Shown here piece after piece: positions 61,080 through 64,000 of a stretch of 64,000 nucleotides of DNA. The DNA is taken from positions 1,548,501-1,612,500 of the forward strand of contig NZ_CP126101.1 of assembly GCF_030123245.1 (NCBI RefSeq), in the 5' to 3' direction. Position 1 is the first letter of the stretch. Each line of letters opens with the position of its first letter. Position numbers and translations under genes: made by a program. The DNA comes from Lysinibacillus pakistanensis (GTDB lineage Bacteria; Bacillota; Bacilli; Bacillales_A; Planococcaceae). The notes under the pieces are model-generated. The model ran no database searches, was not told where the DNA came from, and was given only the letters and a program-made list of their open reading frames with translations.

Positions 61080-61147
61080 TAAAAAACGCCCAAGAGCCAC
61101 TTGGACGTTTGCACTACATGCGATTCTCACGACAAGAATCTTACTAA
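61080..61147 (-). ncRNA. Candidate antitoxin RNA (about 65-70 nt), convergent to the peptide gene
   Basis: Minus-strand promoter TTGACG (61180-61175) and TACTAT (61157-61152, 17-bp spacer, overlapping a perfect TATAAT at 61154-61149). The transcript would carry TTCTTGTCGTGA (61138-61127) and GCATGTAGTGCA (61121-61110), exact complements of two parts of the peptide mRNA, and then stop at the hairpin AAACG-CCAAG...CTTGG-CGTTT (61110-61084) followed by TTTATTTT. Size and layout match RNA II of Fst/par systems. Confidence 0.7.
61110..61138. repeat. Direct repeats shared with the peptide translation start
   Basis: TGCACTACATGC (61110-61121) and TCACGACAAGAA (61127-61138) repeat exactly those at 60876-60887 and 60896-60907, in the same order; spacers are 5 and 8 bp. 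Because the RNA here is read from the other strand, the repeats make the two RNAs complementary. Confidence 0.9.
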
Positions 61148-61180
61148 CATTATAGTAACCCCAACAGGCAAAACCGTCAA

Positions 61181-61723
61181 GGCTTTAATAGTATACGTAA
61201 TGTTGGAAGGTGTTATTCTTAAAAAAGCACTTATTCAATATTATGAACGGGTTCTATTACTTTTTGATTTTTCTACCATTTTTCTGAATTTTATATCTTA
61301 CGCATGAGCGATTTTTTCATCATAATTTCTGTATAATGTGGTTCCATGTGGGGTTAGTAAATTGACTAGCTCTATTTTCAATAATAGACACTACAGCCCA
61401 CCCTACTTCTAATATTAATTAGCATCTCGAGGGTTCGAAATCAAAATAGCCATCGCCATCTTAAAAAAATCAATCACAATAAAGAACTATTATAGCTAAT
61501 CTAACATTCCGAAGAAGAAATCTTAAGGCTTTTCAAGATAGATTTTCTCTATAAATAGATTAGTTCAAAGGATGGACTTTTATTTCTTGGTAATCGCTAG
61601 TTTTGCAAAGACATGCTGGTTTATCATCAAAAGTAGTGGTTCAGTCTTTAAAAAAACCGCAAAAAAGATCAAAAATTATTTATAGTGATTCATTATGATG
61701 ATGAATAGAGGAGGTGAAATGCT
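61181..61723. other. Intergenic, nothing recognised
   Basis: About 540 bp, AT-rich, upstream of the AraC-type gene. The plus-strand frame at 61101-61307 overlaps the antitoxin RNA and its promoter and has no ribosome site. Confidence 0.4.
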
Positions 61724-62599
61724 TTGAAATATGAATGGGTAATTCAAAAAACAATACATTGGATTGAATCTCATTTACATGAGCAAATTTCTGTCAATGA
61801 TATTGATCATATTACAGGCTTTTCAAAATATCATTTTCATAGAATCTTTCAAAATTCAGTAGGAATGTCTGTCTCAGAATATATTCGAATGCGACGACTT
61901 GCAAACGCGGCAAGTACGCTTCTTTATACGAACGAGAGAATAATTGATATAGCTGTCTATTATCAATTTGAATCACAAGAATCTTTTACACGAGCATTCA
62001 AAAAACAATATAAATTACCACCAGGTCGATATAGAAGTGTTATGAAAAATATAAGTGAAAACAAGGAGGAGAAAATAATGGGGGAAAAAGTGAAGGGCTG
62101 GATTTTAAGTGGAAGTCATCCTTTTAATTATGAAATAGGAACAGATCGAAGAAATATACATCAAGGGAAAGCATCAGGTTATTTAAAGTCAAAAACTGTA
62201 CAAGAACCAGGAGAATTTGCAACCATGATGCAGGAATTTAAGGCTGATAAATTCAGGGGGGAAAGGATTATGCTCTCAGGATTTATTCAAACTAAAAATG
62301 TCCAACAATTTACAGGTCTATGGATGCGAATAGATAGTGCCTCAGACGAGATTCTTCAATTTGATAATATGAATAATAGACCCATAATTGGTACTAATAA
62401 TTGGAATCGCTATTCTATAGTTCTAGATGTACCAGAAAACAGCGCAATCATCTCGTTCGGAATTTTATTAACAGGGAAAGGAGAAGTTTGGTTAGATGGA
62501 CTTAGTTTTGAGGTAGTCGATAAAAATACGCCGACAACAAATTTTAGTGTTGAAACCATTCTTTTGGATGAACCCACAAATCTATCCTTTGAAGAATAA
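61724..62599 (+). CDS. AraC-family regulator fused to a jelly-roll-like sensor domain
   Basis: The start is TTG 61724 behind GGAGGTG; 291 residues. Residues ~8-105 are the double AraC helix-turn-helix (ISVNDIDHITGFSKYHFHRIFQ and IIDIAVYYQFESQESFTRAFKKQYKLPPGRYR in parts). After a linker, residues ~120-275 form a beta-sandwich domain (FRGERIMLSGFIQTKNVQ, GLWMRIDSASD, FDNMNNRPIIGTNNWNRYSIVLDVP, FGILLTGKGEVWLDGLSFEVV in parts), which resembles carbohydrate-binding jelly rolls. It probably senses a sugar or glycan fragment; no target gene is adjacent. Confidence 0.82.
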   Translation: MKYEWVIQKTIHWIESHLHEQISVNDIDHITGFSKYHFHRIFQNSVGMSVSEYIRMRRLANAASTLLYTNERIIDIAVYYQFESQESFTRAFKKQYKLPPGRYRSVMKNISENKEEKIMGEKVKGWILSGSHPFNYEIGTDRRNIHQGKASGYLKSKTVQEPGEFATMMQEFKADKFRGERIMLSGFIQTKNVQQFTGLWMRIDSASDEILQFDNMNNRPIIGTNNWNRYSIVLDVPENSAIISFGILLTGKGEVWLDGLSFEVVDKNTPTTNFSVETILLDEPTNLSFEE

Positions 62600-62620
62600 T
62601 GAAGTGGTTGTTTATTTGAT

Positions 62621-62667
62621 TTAAAAAAAGCATGTCCACCGAATAAAGTAGATCGGTGACATGCTTA
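62621..62667 (-). terminator. Terminator of the small membrane protein gene
   Basis: AAGCATGTCCACCGA pairs with TCGGTGACATGCTT (one mismatch); on the minus strand it is followed by seven Ts, so it serves the leftward gene at 62780. Confidence 0.8.
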
Positions 62668-62669
62668 GT

Positions 62670-62773
62670 GATGGATAGAAACGCCAAAGTGAAGGATAGA
62701 AAGATTGAAACGATGGATAGAACAGTTCAATTGATGGATAGAATCATCAAAGTGATGGTTAACGCTTCAAATT
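62670..62773. repeat. Short tandem array, 5 units, 21-bp period
   Basis: Units are GATGGATAGAAACGCCAAAGT and variants; the first 11 bases (GATGGATAGAA) are well kept and the last 10 vary around T..AA.T. It lies between the stop of the minus-strand gene and its terminator, in a convergent intergenic region, as does the unrelated 21-bp array at 43588. Confidence 0.85.
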
Positions 62774-62779
62774 CTGCTA

Positions 62780-63145
62780 TTATTGCTTTTGTTCCAACTT
62801 AGATTGGCGATATATTCGAAGTAAATCCAGCCCTAGTAATAGTACGATGATATAAAATATAGGGCTGTCGAAGGATAGGCCAAATTGAGATTTGCCACCA
62901 AGCAATGTTAAAACAATCCATAGTCCTACGGTATACAGTGTTACGCTAACATATGCTTTTTTAGACAGCTTTTTATATTGCCCCTTATCCATTGTGATTT
63001 GTACAATGACCAAAATTACTAAAATAAGCAGGATTATTTTTTTGCTTAGTACTGCAGCTAATGTAGTATCAGGGAAAAAATCATTGACGAAAAGTAGGGT
63101 AAAAAATACAAGAATACAAAAGTTTAAAATAGTAGAAAGCCTCAT
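62780..63145 (-). CDS. Small integral membrane protein, unknown
   Basis: The 121-residue protein has four hydrophobic segments (~5-25, 33-50, 66-82, 95-110) and a charged C-terminus (LLRIYRQSKLEQKQ). AAGGAGA precedes the ATG. I recognise no family. It lies between the phage-like lysis genes and the 21-bp array and is probably a separate transcription unit. Confidence 0.65.
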   Translation of the reverse strand: MRLSTILNFCILVFFTLLFVNDFFPDTTLAAVLSKKIILLILVILVIVQITMDKGQYKKLSKKAYVSVTLYTVGLWIVLTLLGGKSQFGLSFDSPIFYIIVLLLGLDLLRIYRQSKLEQKQ

Positions 63146-63208
63146 GCAAAATCTCCTTAGTTGCCAGTATTCCTCTCATTGTATCATGGTTTTACTGGCG
63201 GAGAGAAA

Positions 63209-63874
63209 TTATAAGTTGGACTCATGATAGCGTTTGAGCATTGTTGCAAATTGCTCACGAGTTACGAAATTTTGAGGGTTCGATCCGTCCGTAATACCTT
63301 GACATTGCAGCCAATCCCACGCAGCTTTATGCGTTTCAGTGGCTTTACGCGTTGGAATAATAGTTTGTTTTGTTTGCAAAGCGTTTTCCAGTTCTTTTAT
63401 TTTGTTTAGCAATTCATTGTATTGTGACATTGTTAGCTCTCCTTTAGCTTCATTCGTTAATGTTATGTATTTCATAGGATCAACGGCATTTGGTTGTCCC
63501 GTTTGCCATAGACCATTATGTATTTCGAAGTGTAAATGAACACCAAATGCACGTCCTGTATTTCCCATAATTCCGATTTGCTGTCCCTGCTTCACCTTTT
63601 GTCCTACCTGAACGCAGGAAGAATCCAAATGAGCATAATTTGTTTCATATGTTTTGCCATGGATTGTATGCCTAATCATCACAACATTTCCATAGCTGCT
63701 TAATGCCTGTGCTCGCGTAACAATACCAGCCGCACTGGCGAAAATTGGAACCTTTCCTATTGATGCTAAATCGATGCCTTGATGCCATTCTTTCCCAAAG
63801 CCGATATTTCGCCAACCAAATTTACTAGTTAATCGAGCATTCTTCACAGGACTCATAAAATCAACCATTATCAT
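63209..63874 (-). CDS. M23-family peptidase, probable phage endolysin
   Basis: The 221-residue protein starts at an ATG that overlaps the holin stop (ATGA). Residues ~8-140 are an M23 (LytM/lysostaphin-like) zinc endopeptidase: HQGIDLAS supplies His and Asp, and HLHFEIHNG the second metal/catalytic histidines. A linker follows, then a C-terminal region (AAWDWLQCQGITDGSNPQNFVTREQFATMLKRY in parts) typical of SLH-like modules in Bacillaceae phage lysins. No signal peptide, which fits release by a holin. It cuts peptidoglycan cross-bridges during lysis. Confidence 0.82.
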   Translation of the reverse strand: MIMVDFMSPVKNARLTSKFGWRNIGFGKEWHQGIDLASIGKVPIFASAAGIVTRAQALSSYGNVVMIRHTIHGKTYETNYAHLDSSCVQVGQKVKQGQQIGIMGNTGRAFGVHLHFEIHNGLWQTGQPNAVDPMKYITLTNEAKGELTMSQYNELLNKIKELENALQTKQTIIPTRKATETHKAAWDWLQCQGITDGSNPQNFVTREQFATMLKRYHESNL

Positions 63875-64000
63875 TCATCTCGTTTCGGTTTATTATAGGT
63901 TAATGCTCTTGAAGAATCACTTAGGCTAGCTGTTGTCGGATCCAGAATGGCATTATATGTACTAACGGCTATCAAAGCTAACACATATGGATTAGAGACT
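63871..64000 (-). CDS. Phage holin (phi LC3 family), partial at window edge
   Basis: An open frame runs from the window edge to TGA at 63871-63873. Its last 43 residues end with the pattern ILDPTTASLSDSSRALTYNKP, which matches the C-terminus of phi LC3-type holins (DPTT.G.SDS..AL.Y..P). The N-terminal membrane part lies beyond the window. It overlaps the endolysin start by 4 nt, the classic phage lysis cassette. This suggests a prophage or phage-derived island to the right. Confidence 0.75.
   Translation of the reverse strand, partial: VSNPYVLALIAVSTYNAILDPTTASLSDSSRALTYNKPKRDE

Noticed and set aside
61101..61307. 68-codon plus-strand ORF
   Set aside because: It begins inside the candidate antitoxin RNA terminator, has no ribosome site, and runs against the short RNA and its promoter.

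Overview
The window reads as a chromosomal segment of a low-GC, spore-forming Bacillaceae, most like Lysinibacillus. This rests on AT-rich sequence, strong AGGAGG ribosome sites, a YjcZ-type sporulation peptide, and close relatives of Bacillus proteins (BdhA, PaiA, a YoaT-like DUF817 protein, TerC/MeeF-type, NrdHIEF, a YhfN-like M48 peptidase, YitT). Species-level assignment is inference. No rRNA or tRNA gene was seen.

Layout. 1-7.2 kb is an accessory, decaying stretch: a sporulation micropeptide, a TetR-MFS efflux pair, small unknown proteins, a broken DUF3862 lipoprotein, a secreted protein cut by one stop codon with a second decayed copy of its 3' end 5 kb away, and a large anion-type transporter. 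7.2-12.6 kb holds bdhA, whose terminator is followed at once by the 5' part of a class C group II intron, then a nitroreductase, a TerC protein and a decayed IS3 transposase. 12.7-18 kb is a self-regulated TetR / ABC transporter / two-component locus. 20-24.4 kb is an nrdH-nrdI-nrdE-nrdF-dut operon preceded by two NrdR boxes, a cobalamin riboswitch and an intrinsic terminator. 24.8-29.1 kb carries DUF817, LysR, YczE, MarR and PaiA, with structured dispersed intergenic repeats. 30-32.8 kb is a partly decayed tandem array of a secreted protein gene (S) and a partner gene (P) that I do not recognise. 32.9-43.5 kb holds a flavin monooxygenase, a LysR-controlled ABC importer operon ending in a metallo-beta-lactamase-fold protein, an M48 peptidase, YitT and MmcQ. 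43.6-44.1 kb is a long 21-bp-periodic array. 44.2-48.2 kb has GIY-YIG, DUF2087 and a LytTR-DUF3021-ABC operon. 48.4-54.4 kb has an AbrB-type membrane protein, a chemoreceptor and an ABC-F gene behind a leader peptide and terminator. 54.4-59.8 kb is a phosphonate/phosphate scavenging locus with a broken phnD.

60.8-61.2 kb holds what I consider the most interesting element: a 46-residue basic/amphipathic peptide gene whose Shine-Dalgarno is locked in a perfect hairpin, facing a convergent short RNA that carries two exact 12-nt complements to the peptide's translation start region. This is the architecture of Fst/par-type type I toxin-antitoxin loci, with an unrelated peptide. The right edge carries an AraC-type regulator, a second short 21-bp array, and a holin-endolysin pair that looks like the edge of a prophage or phage-derived island.
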